Positions 9,643 to 18,404 are shown, numbered from the stretch's first letter. The stretch is 64,000 nucleotides of DNA from Sporomusa acidovorans (GCF_900101845.1 NZ_FNAM01000019.1:1-64000), one strand, 5' to 3'. Program-made: numbers and translations. Notes: generated by a model not told the origin, from the sequence alone.

Positions 9643-9766
9643 TGTACAGACCCCATTTCCTTACTATAAGTTAAAAATTCTCTCCCTATAACTAGTTTCG
9701 ACAAGCGCGTTGCTTGTACCTGTCGCGTCTTCCCAAAATATACTAATTACGCAGCAACTACACCAT

Positions 9767-10456
9767 TTACATGCTTGCAAGCTTTTTTTCAAAAATCTCC
9801 GGTTCCGGTAAGACTTCAACACACCACCAGGGGCAACAGCTCTGCAAATTCTCGACCGAATAGGTTCCGGTAGCAATACCAATTGTATAAACGCCAATGC
9901 CTCTGCCACACTCAATATCGTGAGGAGTGTCGCCGATGACAAAGATGTCGTGTTGCCCAGGCTCACCCCAATTGGCATGCACAAGCCGCAAGGCATGACC
10001 GGCTATGTCGCCTCGCTTTTCATACTGCTCCGCAAAAGCGCTGTTGGCAAAATCAAAATACTGATCTAATTTAAAGTATTCCAGTTTTATCTCAGCACCT
10101 TTCCTACTATTGCCGGTTAGTAAAAGCAGCTTATAACTTTCCCGTCCGGATAAACTAGCCAGGATATTGGCAACGCCGGGCAAAACCAAACCTTTTCTGG
10201 CAGCTAGCTCGCAGGGTAAAAATTCTTCATAACGGCGGCATAAGCTGTCAATCTCGGCTTGGCGTGCTTCGCGTCCGGCAGCTTTTTCAATAATTTGCCT
10301 TGCAATATAATTATCTGTCATACCGGCTGAAATAATCTGGTCAAAACTCACCGACTTACCCCAGAGTTCTTCTGTTGCCTGGGCAAAAGCGTATAAACCG
10401 GCTTTCGATGTCCTAATCAATGTACCGTCGATATCCCAAAAAAGTATTTTCAACAA
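9767..10456 (-). CDS. HAD family hydrolase, phosphoglycolate phosphatase-like
   Basis: 229 residues. HAD motif I is LFWDIDGTLIRTSKAG, motif II is KLLLLTGNSRKGAEIK and motif III is DIFVIGDTPHDIECGRG. The helical cap class resembles Gph/PgmB. It is probably cytosolic, with an unknown phosphate-ester substrate. It precedes the ABC importer in the same direction with a 120-base gap, so co-transcription is possible. Confidence 0.85.
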   Translation of the reverse strand: MLKILFWDIDGTLIRTSKAGLYAFAQATEELWGKSVSFDQIISAGMTDNYIARQIIEKAAGREARQAEIDSLCRRYEEFLPCELAARKGLVLPGVANILASLSGRESYKLLLLTGNSRKGAEIKLEYFKLDQYFDFANSAFAEQYEKRGDIAGHALRLVHANWGEPGQHDIFVIGDTPHDIECGRGIGVYTIGIATGTYSVENLQSCCPWWCVEVLPEPEIFEKKLASM

Positions 10457-10621
10457 CTAACCCTCCCAACTCATCCTAAAGTTGCATCTGTTTTCAGCAT
10501 TTGTTACGCGCTCTTACTAACAAATTTACCCGTAGTAAATCATACTGTTTTAATTTTACCACAAAAAAGTTGCCGCTGTCCTTAAGCGTATAAATATCTT
10601 CTGAGCGCACAGGCTCCGCCG

Positions 10622-10659
10622 GGCAAAAAAAATCCGCTAAACTAGTTAACAGTTAGCGA
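10622..10659 (-). terminator. Intrinsic terminator
   Basis: On the minus strand CGCTAA and TTAGCG pair, followed by GA and a run of eight T. It would end transcripts arriving from the CoA-transferase gene or from the element at 10.77-11.0 kb. Confidence 0.7.
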
Positions 10660-10764
10660 AAATATTTTTATCCAGCATACTCACTGCTGATCAAGCAAAT
10701 TAGAAAATACTTTTAGTAAGTAAAATAATAGAGGGAAAGCCCTCAGCCTTCCCCCCTTACTTAG

Positions 10765-10998
10765 AGCACCCATCCTTATAGCATGCATTGCATACACTAC
10801 TTACGGCTAACACAACTTGGCTTTTCGAACAGGAAAACTCAACTTTCAACAATGAACTTATGGTTCTGACAACTCCTCTTGGGTAAAACAAAAAACACAA
10901 TCCTGCCAGATAACGAACCTACCGCAACAAACGGAAAACGAAACGGTTTCCAAATTACTGCAAACTGGTTGAATCTACGGCGCTATAAGGATGGTGCT
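10765..10998. mobile_element. MITE-like element with terminal inverted repeats and 7-bp target duplication
   Basis: The terminal inverted repeats are AGCACCCATCCTTATAGC (10765-10782) and GCTATAAGGATGGTGCT (10982-10998), differing by one C. They are directly abutted by identical TACTTAG copies at 10758-10764 and 10999-11005. That is the classical signature of a short non-autonomous transposon. The 234-base interior has no convincing long gene. A minus-strand promoter (TTGCAA 11029-11034, 17 bases, TATTAT 11011-11006) fires straight into it, so the paired ends could alternatively close a structured RNA. A small Cys-containing frame ends at 10757. Confidence 0.6.
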
Positions 10999-11090
10999 TA
11001 CTTAGATAATAACATATGGTATATAGTTTTGCAAGTAAGTTAATTCAGAATTTCAGAATTTTTTTCAAATATAACACGTAGTCTCTAAAA

Positions 11091-12272
11091 TTAGTCCTTG
11101 TCTTGCAAATACTCGTTCACCTTGTTTTGATCCCAGCCCAGCATTTCCTGAAGAATTTCACCGGTATGCTGCCCTAAGAGCGGCGCAGGCCGATTGACAC
11201 CGCCGGGAGTTTGCGACATTTTTACAGGCACCCCGGGCATTTTTAGTTTTCCAGCCACCGGATGCTCCACCTCCACAATCATTTCCCTGGCCGCAACATG
11301 GGGGTCGCTCACAACCTTATCAATAGTATTGATCGGCGCACAGGGCAATCCGGCCTTTTCCAGGATAGCTATCCACTCACCAATGGGCTTGGCTGTAAAA
11401 ATTCCATTTAAAATAGCACCGAGCTCTACCGCATTATTGGTACGATGCAGGTTGGTATCAAAACGCGGATCTTTGATAAGATCAGGCCGCTCAAGAATGT
11501 TGCATAATTTTTCCCATAACCGGTCATTGCCGGCACCGACAATAATATAACCATCCTTAGCCGTATAGGAGGCGAACGGTGTAATCGACGGATGGCGATT
11601 TCCCAGTGGACCCGGTACATTTCCCGAAGTTACATAACGGGCTATGGCGTTCTCCAGTATTGCCAGTTGGCAGTCCAGCATGCCTACGTCAACCTTTTGG
11701 CCTTGGCCGGTACGCTGGCGATAAAATAATGCCGTCATAACACCATAAGCAGTAAACATGCCTGCAATAACATCGCCAACAGAGGCGCCAACGCGTGTAG
11801 GCTCTCCGTTCTCCGGGCCGGTAATGCTCATAATCCCGCCCATGGCCTGAACAATGATATCATACGCCGGTTTGTCACGATATGGGCCGGTATGTCCAAA
11901 TCCCGAACAGGCTGCATAAATGAGCCCGGGATTTATCTCCTTCAGAACCTCATAACCCAACCCGAATTTTTCCATAGTACCAGGCCGGTAGTTTTCAACA
12001 ACTACGTCAGCCTGCTTCACCAGTTCCTTGAATAAATCACAATCTGCCTGCCGCTTGAAATTTAGGATTATTGAGCGCTTATTCCGGTTAAGACTCATGA
12101 AATAAGCACTTTCATTGCCCACGAAAGGACCGAAGGCCCGGGAATCATCCCCTACTCCCGGCGGTTCAATTTTTATAATATCGGCTCCGAAATCGGCTAG
12201 CATCATTGTACAATACGGACCGGCTAATACTCTGCTCAAATCCAGGACCCTTACTTCTTCAAGTGCTTTCAC
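11091..12272 (-). CDS. Class III CoA-transferase (CaiB/BaiF/Frc family)
   Basis: 393 residues. The N-terminus VRVLDLSRVLAGPYCTMMLADFGADIIKIE is the family hallmark; the aspartate that forms the acyl-CoA adduct lies in KVDVGMLDCQLA. These enzymes move CoA between carboxylic acids (formyl/oxalyl-CoA, carnitine, succinyl-CoA and others). The gene is isolated, so the acid is unknown. The length matches the roughly 400-residue family norm. Confidence 0.92.
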   Translation of the reverse strand: MKALEEVRVLDLSRVLAGPYCTMMLADFGADIIKIEPPGVGDDSRAFGPFVGNESAYFMSLNRNKRSIILNFKRQADCDLFKELVKQADVVVENYRPGTMEKFGLGYEVLKEINPGLIYAACSGFGHTGPYRDKPAYDIIVQAMGGIMSITGPENGEPTRVGASVGDVIAGMFTAYGVMTALFYRQRTGQGQKVDVGMLDCQLAILENAIARYVTSGNVPGPLGNRHPSITPFASYTAKDGYIIVGAGNDRLWEKLCNILERPDLIKDPRFDTNLHRTNNAVELGAILNGIFTAKPIGEWIAILEKAGLPCAPINTIDKVVSDPHVAAREMIVEVEHPVAGKLKMPGVPVKMSQTPGGVNRPAPLLGQHTGEILQEMLGWDQNKVNEYLQDKD

Positions 12273-12402
12273 AATCCATCTCTCCTTAGTTTTAAAATTG
12301 CGTTTACAATTAGTATCCGCTATAGCGATCCAATCATGCCGTTAATTGAGCCGTAGCGTAAATTACCATTACTGCCGGTTATCACTAGTTAATGAGGCAA
12401 CA

Positions 12403-12444
12403 AAAAAGAGACAGACGGAATACAAATTCCACTCTGTCTCTTTA
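12403..12444. terminator. Intrinsic terminator of the chemoreceptor gene
   Basis: AAAGAGACAGA and TCTGTCTCTTT pair, with an inner GGAA/TTCC stem. It lies about 75 bases past the stop of the chemoreceptor gene. Confidence 0.8.
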
Positions 12445-12516
12445 GCACTCATCTATATTCTAGTAAATTCGTCAATATTCAATAAGAATACCGTTTATTT
12501 TTAAAATCAGGCTTGA

Positions 12517-13569
12517 TTATCGTTCATTTGCCAGGGCGTGCAACTGTTCCGTCATGCTGGTTACTTCCTGAATGCTGGCAGTTACTTCCTCAATGGCGGC
12601 TGCCTGTTGTTCTACGGTAACAGAAGTAGCCTGCCCCATAGTGACTGTTTTATTGACTGACTGCTGTATAATGGTGGTAAATTCTTTTATTTTGCCGACC
12701 GTTTCTTTTGAGTCTCCCGAAAGCTTACGAATTTCCTGGGCTACCACGCCAAAACCAAGGCCGGCCTGTCCTGCCCTGGCTGCTTCAATAGCGGCATTTA
12801 ATCCTAACAAACGCGTTTCATCAGCTATTTCTTTAATGAAATCCATTACCTCATTAATCTTGCCTGAAATCACGTTAACATTTTGGATTTCCTCGTTAAG
12901 GGCATTTTGGTTGTTGTTAACGTCAGTGGCTGATGCCGCCAATTGTTCCATGGTAGCCGATATCTTGACAATACTGTCATTGATTAAACCAGCCATATCT
13001 TTAAGCTTATATTGCTGATAACCCACTTTTGAAACAGTATTAGCCACCAAATACAACATCTTGGCTGCCGCTTCCAGGTTTTTTCTTGATATCTGTTTTA
13101 CTTCCCGTAATGCGTCTATATAGTTATCCGGATCTACACCAATTTCCTGAGCGACTTTACGGTAGTAGGCTTCATCAGGAGAGGAAGTTAAGACTTGTCC
13201 GCCCAGAATCGAACCAATTTGCCGTCCTTCCAGCATAATCGGACTGCCGAAATCCACCAGCCCGGCATGGCAGTCATAAATAGCCGGTTTACCGGTTCTG
13301 GCTGACTCGGCCCCCCCCTTACGGTCACACTCCATACAGCGTGCCAGCCCTGCTTTTGACCCACGGGTATATTCAATACAAAACTTAGTAAAGTTGCTAG
13401 GTTTTGTGACAGGATTGCCATCAATATCAACCGTAACGCTGGCCACACCCAAGGCTTCGGCAAAACTATCCTGGAAATCTTGAAGAAATTCTACATCGAT
13501 TATGTCCTGAATTTTGACACTATTAAGGTTATCAAATTCAGGTTTACTCGTTACCATTTTCTGTTCCAT
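12517..13569 (-). CDS. PocR-domain methyl-accepting chemotaxis signalling protein
   Basis: 350 residues from the ATG at 13569, which follows GGGGGTGA; an in-frame extension upstream has no ribosome site. Residues about 25-190 form a PocR domain: [20 protein letters not shown], then CMECDRKGG and [14 protein letters not shown]. The C-terminal 120 residues form an MCP signalling hairpin with the tip [20 protein letters not shown]. There is no membrane segment, so it should be a cytosolic receptor. PocR domains sense diols or related small ligands in B12-dependent diol degradation, and the same domain starts the histidine kinase at 39 kb. It may couple propanediol sensing to motility. Confidence 0.88.
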   Translation of the reverse strand: MEQKMVTSKPEFDNLNSVKIQDIIDVEFLQDFQDSFAEALGVASVTVDIDGNPVTKPSNFTKFCIEYTRGSKAGLARCMECDRKGGAESARTGKPAIYDCHAGLVDFGSPIMLEGRQIGSILGGQVLTSSPDEAYYRKVAQEIGVDPDNYIDALREVKQISRKNLEAAAKMLYLVANTVSKVGYQQYKLKDMAGLINDSIVKISATMEQLAASATDVNNNQNALNEEIQNVNVISGKINEVMDFIKEIADETRLLGLNAAIEAARAGQAGLGFGVVAQEIRKLSGDSKETVGKIKEFTTIIQQSVNKTVTMGQATSVTVEQQAAAIEEVTASIQEVTSMTEQLHALANER

Positions 13570-13790
13570 CTGCTCACCCCCAACTTTTACTTTGAACTCC
13601 TTATTATTACTATTTTCTACGTCCAAAATAATGCTCCCCTGTAAAAAAGCGCACAATATTACAAATATTTTGCGTTTTTTATACGTCATATCTGTCGGTT
13701 TGTGTTTAATTTTTATGAAATCAATTATATCACTGGGATGAGTACGCAAAACGAACTTTAAAGGGTGGAAAAAACAACTTATATTAAATT

Positions 13791-13831
13791 AGTGTGACCT
13801 GCAAGATTAAGAAATCCTTGCAGGTCACACT
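13791..13831. repeat. 15-bp perfect inverted repeat
   Basis: AGTGTGACCTGCAAG and CTTGCAGGTCACACT flank an 11-base loop about 220 bases upstream of the chemoreceptor start. It may be a terminator for leftward transcripts or an operator. The flanking T tract is weak. Confidence 0.55.
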
Positions 13832-13881
13832 GTAAAAAAGATATGAGAATACGACTAATAGTACCGCTAAGAAAAATTTAC

Positions 13882-14077
13882 TTATTTTATCACTAAAACC
13901 ATACATGTACTGCAAGAAGGACATAGGGCATTCAATTCTGATCGATTAAGCAGATCTTTAGGTATCTCCTGCCGTTCAATAATCTTAAAACAAATTTCTG
14001 TAAGTATTTTTCAACGGTTTGAGTCATGAGATATAGTTTTTTATTCTCTGCTTCCGTGCACCATCAAGTACTGGCAT
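13882..14077 (-). pseudogene. Decayed small Cys-containing protein gene
   Basis: AAGGGGG and an ATG at 14077 start a frame (MPVLDGARKQRIKNY) that stops after 17 codons. Two overlapping frames then continue as MTQTVEKYL and EICFKIIERQEIPKDLL, ending ALCPSCSTCMVLVIK. The three pieces read like one small protein broken by two frameshifts. The family is not recognised. The surrounding 13.8-14.2 kb is otherwise non-coding. Confidence 0.35.
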
Positions 14078-14194
14078 TCAGCAGCCCCCTTAATCTTTTA
14101 TGCGTCAATATTTAGTTTTACAGCGTCCGATTAATCAACCTTCCGACCGGATTAACTGAATAAGCAACATAAATTCTGCAAGTATATAGTAAGA

Positions 14195-14428
14195 TTAGCC
14201 TTGAATTAGTAATTTTATTTCATCCTTAGTTGGAACTTTCCCTTTCACCTTAACCACACCATCCACAACAAGTGCCGGTGTCGTCATAACTCCGTAGGCC
14301 ATGATGTCTTTCATATTATCCACTTTAACAATCTCTGCGTTAATTCCTAGTTCAGTCAAAGCCTCCATCACTCGTTCTGTGAGCGTATTACATTTTGCAC
14401 AGCCCATCCCTAAGACTTCAATCTTCAC
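14195..14428 (-). CDS. Small thioredoxin-fold redox-active disulfide protein (TM0996 type)
   Basis: 77 residues with KIEVLGMGCAKCNTL at the N-terminus, giving a CxxC redox centre at residues about 10-13, and the cis-proline region VMTTPALVVDGVV. Proteins of this type commonly sit beside ArsP/UPF0718 permeases and ArsR regulators, as here. It probably passes electrons or thiol-bound metalloid in the cytoplasm. It is the last gene of the ArsR-permease cluster. Confidence 0.88.
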   Translation of the reverse strand: MKIEVLGMGCAKCNTLTERVMEALTELGINAEIVKVDNMKDIMAYGVMTTPALVVDGVVKVKGKVPTKDEIKLLIQG

Positions 14429-14473
14429 GATTTAAACCTCCTTTGAAAACATTATATTAATGTACAATTAACC

Positions 14474-14716
14474 CTATAACCCCACTGGGCAACCGTCAAT
14501 TACAACTACTTGATTGGCTTTTTTTGCCGCATCAATAAACGGCTGCATGCGTGCTGCAATGCCGGTAATACAGCTCATACTAGCCTGAGCAAAACCCTCA
14601 CGCCTTAATTTACGGCATGCCTGATCTGCAACTTCTCCTACATCTGCACAACCACCACAAGCATACATTATTCGAGATACCTCTTGAATTCCCCCGCAAT
14701 TACATCCACTTATAAT
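14474..14716 (-). pseudogene. Truncated DGC-domain putative zinc-binding protein
   Basis: The frame is about 80 codons, with an AGGAGG a few bases before 14716 but only ATT/ATA as start codons; an internal ATG is at 14668. The sequence has CNCGG, YACGGCADVG and ends VVVIDGCPVGL just where DGC proteins continue with a further Cys. DGC-domain proteins (about 110-190 residues) have several conserved cysteines and occur with metalloid-resistance genes. It looks truncated at the 3' end and perhaps at the 5' end. The intact relative is at 18989-19558. Confidence 0.55.
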
Positions 14717-14736
14717 AAAGCCTCCTTATAATCGTT

Positions 14737-14772
14737 CCATAATAATATTATAAAATTATAATATTATTATGG
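14737..14772. promoter_or_regulatory. 36-bp perfect palindrome, likely ArsR operator
   Basis: CCATAATAATATTATAA, two A, then the exact reverse complement (17-bp arms). It lies between the stop of the ArsR gene and the ribosome site of the next gene. The AT-rich dyad is typical of ArsR/SmtB operators, and a T tract typical of terminators is absent. Confidence 0.65.
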
Positions 14773-14811
14773 ATATATTTTAGTACTATCTTCCAAATTG
14801 GTCAATGCTAT

Positions 14812-15135
14812 TTATTTTAAAAATTTCAATAAACTCTGACTATGTCCAATCTGTTCACTTAATATTTGCTCTGCTACTCCGAGCAATTTTATTATAGAAG
14901 GGTATGCAATCCAATAGATCACACGCTGCCCGTCTTTTCTAGAATCAATCAGACCTTGTCTTTTGAGAATTCCAAGATGTTGTGAAAAATTTGATTGTTC
15001 AATATCTATTTCTTCTATCATATTACACACACACAGCTCTCCTTGGCTAAGCATATGCAAAATCTTAATACGTACCGGATGCCCTAATGTTTTAAATAGT
15101 TCAGCTGTCAATTTAACAACAATATCATCGGCCAA
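14812..15135 (-). CDS. ArsR family metalloid-responsive repressor
   Basis: 107 residues from a TTG at 15135 placed seven bases after AGGAGG; the in-frame ATG at 15171 is less well placed. It is a winged-helix domain with the metal-binding motif GELCVCNMIEEI in helix alpha-3 and the recognition helix QSNFSQHLGILKRQGLI. ELCVC is the As(III)/Sb(III)-sensing motif of ArsR. It is transcribed just after the permease gene and probably controls it and itself through the nearby palindromes. Confidence 0.9.
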   Translation of the reverse strand: MADDIVVKLTAELFKTLGHPVRIKILHMLSQGELCVCNMIEEIDIEQSNFSQHLGILKRQGLIDSRKDGQRVIYWIAYPSIIKLLGVAEQILSEQIGHSQSLLKFLK

Positions 15136-15208
15136 AATAAAACCTCCTAAATTCCCTTCGATAGAGATCAAATGAATATATTAATTATAACATCTTCTCT
15201 CTTTATGA

Positions 15209-16156
15209 TTAAATTATGAAATTAAAAAGATAACCTGTAAAGATAATCGCTACTGCCATTATCATAATAAAAATGGCAATCAGTTTTGGTTTTAGTACAT
15301 TGCGCAAAATAATCATTTCCGGAAAACTTAATGCCGTAACCGCCATCATAAATGCCAACGCCGTCCCAAGGCTCATGCCTTTTTGGATAAGCGCTGTGAC
15401 AATAGGAATAACGCCAGCAGCATTAGAGTATAACGGTACTCCGATTAAAACCGCCATCGGCACAGCCCAGATATTATCCTTGCCTGCGTATTGCACAAGA
15501 AAATCTTCTGGCGCATAACCATGGATAAAACCGCCAATTCCAATAGCAATAATTACATAGAGCCATACCTTTTTCAGAATTTCTTTCGTATAGTCCCGTG
15601 CATAGCAAAGGCGGTCACCAAATGTCTGCTCAACGATTTCAGTTTCTCCCACTTTCATTTGATACACATATTCTTCCACCAAATGCTCTAAATTACCTTT
15701 ACCGATTAGATAACCGGCAATAATCGCAATAGTGACGCCGGAAAGGATATAAATAACGGCAACTTTCCAGCCGAGCAACCCCCATAACATAACGAGTGCC
15801 ACTTCATTGACCATTGGTGAAGATATTAAGAAAGAGAAAGTGATTCCCAGTGGAACTCCGGACTCTATAAAACCAATGAACACTGGTACGGCAGAACAAG
15901 AGCAAAAGGGTGTAACGATACCTAACAAAGCAGCGACTATGTTCCCATATAATTCCCGCTTATGACTTAAGATTTTCTTTGTGCGCTCTGCTGGAAAATA
16001 TGAACGCAATATCGACACGCCGAAGATAATAATTGTTAACATAAGGAAAATTTTTATACTGTCATAGACAAAGAAATTAAGTGCTTCACCTAACATAGTA
16101 CCGGGCGCTAAACCCAGCCAGTGATAGATTAATAAGTCTGCAAATGTTTTTAACAT
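15209..16156 (-). CDS. ArsP/UPF0718 family permease
   Basis: 315 residues with about eight membrane segments. The hallmark GIVTPFCSCSAVPVFIGF (residues about 90-107) includes the paired Cys-Ser-Cys found in ArsP-type permeases. ArsP exports trivalent organoarsenicals; other members export different metals. The neighbouring ArsR regulator and CxxC protein support a metalloid role. Confidence 0.85.
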   Translation of the reverse strand: MLKTFADLLIYHWLGLAPGTMLGEALNFFVYDSIKIFLMLTIIIFGVSILRSYFPAERTKKILSHKRELYGNIVAALLGIVTPFCSCSAVPVFIGFIESGVPLGITFSFLISSPMVNEVALVMLWGLLGWKVAVIYILSGVTIAIIAGYLIGKGNLEHLVEEYVYQMKVGETEIVEQTFGDRLCYARDYTKEILKKVWLYVIIAIGIGGFIHGYAPEDFLVQYAGKDNIWAVPMAVLIGVPLYSNAAGVIPIVTALIQKGMSLGTALAFMMAVTALSFPEMIILRNVLKPKLIAIFIMIMAVAIIFTGYLFNFII

Positions 16157-16240
16157 AAAGAAACCTCCAGCAATTATTTAATGGTTTTCTTATTCCCTGT
16201 GGTTACTTTTAACTTAAGAAAAATATATTAGTTTTTTATC

Positions 16241-16252
16241 ATATTATAATAT
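16241..16252. promoter_or_regulatory. Palindrome ATATTATAATAT upstream of the ArsP-type permease
   Basis: A perfect 12-bp dyad in the AT-rich leader 85 bases upstream of the permease start. It resembles the core of the 36-bp palindrome at 14737-14772 and is a plausible ArsR site. Confidence 0.4.
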
Positions 16253-16370
16253 ATTGTTTTTATGAATACAAGATATTTTTTTCACCAATAATATTTTAGC
16301 TGTTTATAACCAATTGCCATTATGTGTTAACTGCAAACACCATAAATGGAAAATTTGCCTTAGATAATAA

Positions 16371-16412
16371 AAGAAGAGATAGTAGTAGAATTTCTACAAC
16401 CATCCCTTTTCC
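16371..16412 (-). terminator. Probable terminator of the ACR3 gene
   Basis: Minus-strand stem around GTAGAAATTCTAC with an extended imperfect AGGGAT/ATCTCT base and a T-rich tail, about 50 bases past the ACR3 stop. Confidence 0.5.
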
Positions 16413-16456
16413 CGTTAGCAATTGACATGTAATATCCTACCGGTTTAACAGACTTT

Positions 16457-17521
16457 TTATCCCTTCGCTTTTAACTTATCGGGAACTACAAAATACTTTC
16501 TAAAGCGTAACGCTACGTTAACCAAGCCAATCATAACCGGCACCTCAATAAGCGGTCCGATAACAGCGGCAAAAGCCTGCCCTGAATTGATGCCAAAAAT
16601 GGCTACAGCCACCGCAATCGCTAATTCAAAGTTATTACTGGCTGCCGTAAAGGATAATGTAGTTGTCTGCTCATAGTTTACTCCCACACGATGGCTCAGG
16701 TAAAAAGATACTAAGAACATAACAGCAAAATAGACAATTAGTGGAATGGCTATACGCACCACATCCATCGGTAATTTAATAATATAGCTGCCTTTTAGAG
16801 AAAACATAATCACAATGGTAAACAATAGCGAAATTAATGCCAACGGACTAATCTTAGGTATAAAAGTCTTTTCGTACCATTCACGTCCCTTTGCTGGCAA
16901 TAAGATGCGTCTTGTCAAATATCCGGCTACAAAGGGGATACCCAGATATATTGCCACACTCATAGCAACATCTTTCATGGACACCTGAATTTGCATGCCC
17001 GTAAAACCAATCCATCCTGGAAGTACGGTGATAAAAAAATAGGCGAACACGGAATATAATATAAGCTGGAAGATTGAATTAAGTGCTACCAGTGCGGCCG
17101 CATATTCATTATCACCTTCTGCCAACGAGTTCCAGATAATTACCATAGCAATACAACGAGCCAAACCGATTAGTATTAATCCAACCATGTAATCCGGTTT
17201 ATCTGGTAAGAAAATGATAGCTAGGGCAAACATCAATACCGGACCGATTACCCAGTTTTGCACAAGTGACAACAGCATAACCTTGCCATTATTAAATACC
17301 TTCCCGATTTCCTCATACTTTACCTTTGCTAATGGTGGATACATCATTACAATTAGGCCAATCGCAATCGGAATGGATGTTGTACCAATTGACAATGAAT
17401 CTAGCCACGCAGCCATCCCAGGAAAGAGATAACCGCCGCCAACGCCAATTGCCATTGCCAGGAAAATCCATAATGTCAAATACTGGTCTAGAAAAGATAA
17501 TCGTTTTTGAGTTTGCGTCAT
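16457..17521 (-). CDS. acr3: ACR3 family arsenite efflux transporter
   Basis: 354 residues with about ten membrane segments, the normal ACR3 length. Family motifs include [27 protein letters not shown] with the conserved N-W-x-x-G-P, and [15 protein letters not shown], which carries the essential cysteine. The protein exports As(OH)3 or Sb(OH)3 with proton antiport. It lies downstream of an ArsR gene with a 250-base gap that contains a palindrome and a dispersed repeat. Confidence 0.95.
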   Translation of the reverse strand: MTQTQKRLSFLDQYLTLWIFLAMAIGVGGGYLFPGMAAWLDSLSIGTTSIPIAIGLIVMMYPPLAKVKYEEIGKVFNNGKVMLLSLVQNWVIGPVLMFALAIIFLPDKPDYMVGLILIGLARCIAMVIIWNSLAEGDNEYAAALVALNSIFQLILYSVFAYFFITVLPGWIGFTGMQIQVSMKDVAMSVAIYLGIPFVAGYLTRRILLPAKGREWYEKTFIPKISPLALISLLFTIVIMFSLKGSYIIKLPMDVVRIAIPLIVYFAVMFLVSFYLSHRVGVNYEQTTTLSFTAASNNFELAIAVAVAIFGINSGQAFAAVIGPLIEVPVMIGLVNVALRFRKYFVVPDKLKAKG

Positions 17522-17642
17522 TTTACTATTCCCCCTTTACTTGTTATAGTATGAACTTTGAAGGTCTAACCCCATGCCTTCTTAGCTAATTCCGTATATT
17601 CACCTCCTTATTTGTAATATATAGATAGCATCAGAGCAATTT

Positions 17643-17666
17643 ATGATTAAAATTGATTTTAATCAT
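17643..17666. promoter_or_regulatory. Perfect inverted repeat upstream of acr3, candidate ArsR operator
   Basis: ATGATTAAAAT-TG-ATTTTAATCAT (11-bp arms) lies about 120 bases upstream of the acr3 start. A strong AAGGAGGTGA at 17602-17611 follows on the minus strand without a usable start codon, so the leader may be longer than it looks. Confidence 0.5.
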
Positions 17667-17676
17667 TTAAGTGTTT

Positions 17677-17763
17677 AGAAAACCCGGCTAACGCCGAGCC
17701 TTTGGCAAAAGCGCTAGCCGCTGGTTGCACTTATCCAGTCGAAAGTTATACTTTCTGGCTGGG
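17677..17763 (+). repeat. Dispersed repeat, copy 1 of 4
   Basis: Begins AGAAAACCCGGCTAACGCCG, continues with GCCTTTGGC, GCGCTAGCCGCTGGTTGCAC, then a second stem CCAGTCGAAAGT/ACTTTCTGGCTGG. Related copies are at 21680-21733, 44575-44671 (reverse) and 58118-58200. Read on the minus strand the first hairpin ends in TTTTCT, like a terminator. Confidence 0.8.
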
Positions 17764-17770
17764 CAAAAAA

Positions 17771-18130
17771 TTAATCGTCCGTAATTTTAACACTGAACTC
17801 GCAACTGCCACCTAAATCTCTGTATTTTTTTAACCTTATCAAATCCTTTTGACATTGTGGATCACTGTCCAATTCTTTAAGCAGTTCCTTTATGAAGGCA
17901 TACTGCTCCAGTATTTTTTCGTCAACCCGATAATATATCCACTGAGCTTGTTTTTTGCCAACAATAAGTTTAGCATGCTTTAACTTTGTTATATGGCGTG
18001 AGGCATTAGACTGGGTTAGTTTTAATATTTCTTCTAAATCACAGACACAGAAAGTATCTCTACATAGCAAATTCAACATTCTTATTCTGGTTTCGTCAGC
18101 CAAAGCCTTGAGTATCTCAATAATATCCAT
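17771..18130 (-). CDS. arsR: ArsR family metalloid-responsive repressor
   Basis: 119 residues from the ATG at 18130, preceded by GGTGA; a GTG at 18142 is an alternative. It is a winged-helix protein with the metal site DTFCVCDLEEIL and the recognition helix QSNASRHITKLKHAKLI. It differs clearly from the other ArsR at 14.8 kb. It lies directly upstream of acr3 and probably represses it, responding to As(III). Confidence 0.92.
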   Translation of the reverse strand: MDIIEILKALADETRIRMLNLLCRDTFCVCDLEEILKLTQSNASRHITKLKHAKLIVGKKQAQWIYYRVDEKILEQYAFIKELLKELDSDPQCQKDLIRLKKYRDLGGSCEFSVKITDD

Positions 18131-18284
18131 TATTCTCACCACATCCTATATATTAGATTGGTTCTGTTACATTTCATCTTTTATATCAGCAAAACCTATC
18201 TTGTATATGATTATATTCGCTTTTACTCATTTTTGTCAATTATTCTTTTGGCATCCATTACCAGACCTATACAACGTACTGAAC

Positions 18285-18357
18285 TTAAGATAATATATGT
18301 TCTTCTGATTTGCGTAGAATATACTCTTTAGCTGAATCCTCAATTGTTATCAACATA
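18285..18357 (-). pseudogene. Short remnant of a second HesB-like gene
   Basis: A 23-residue frame begins MLITIEDSAKEYIL, six bases after GAGGG, and stops at TAA. Its first 18 residues match the N-terminus of the candidate selenoprotein just upstream (MEFTIEESAREYIRCKSK), so it is a truncated paralogue. The C-terminal part was not found. Confidence 0.55.
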
Positions 18358-18404
18358 GTCTTCCCTCTACAGCTTTTCTCCGCTCTTCCAAAAGAGATAA
18401 AAAA

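Noticed and set aside
9643-9766. TPP or other riboswitch before the NMT1-type importer
   Set aside because: No TPP, FMN or SAM core motif found on either strand.
10757-10998. 6S RNA, tmRNA, SRP RNA or RNase P RNA
   Set aside because: The paired ends looked RNA-like, but none of the diagnostic core motifs of tmRNA, SRP or RNase P is present, and the flanking direct repeat favours a transposable element. 6S RNA cannot be excluded.
17602-17611. Start of a small gene after the strong AAGGAGGTGA upstream of acr3
   Set aside because: No usable start codon at proper spacing; the nearest ATG gives only a 12-codon frame.
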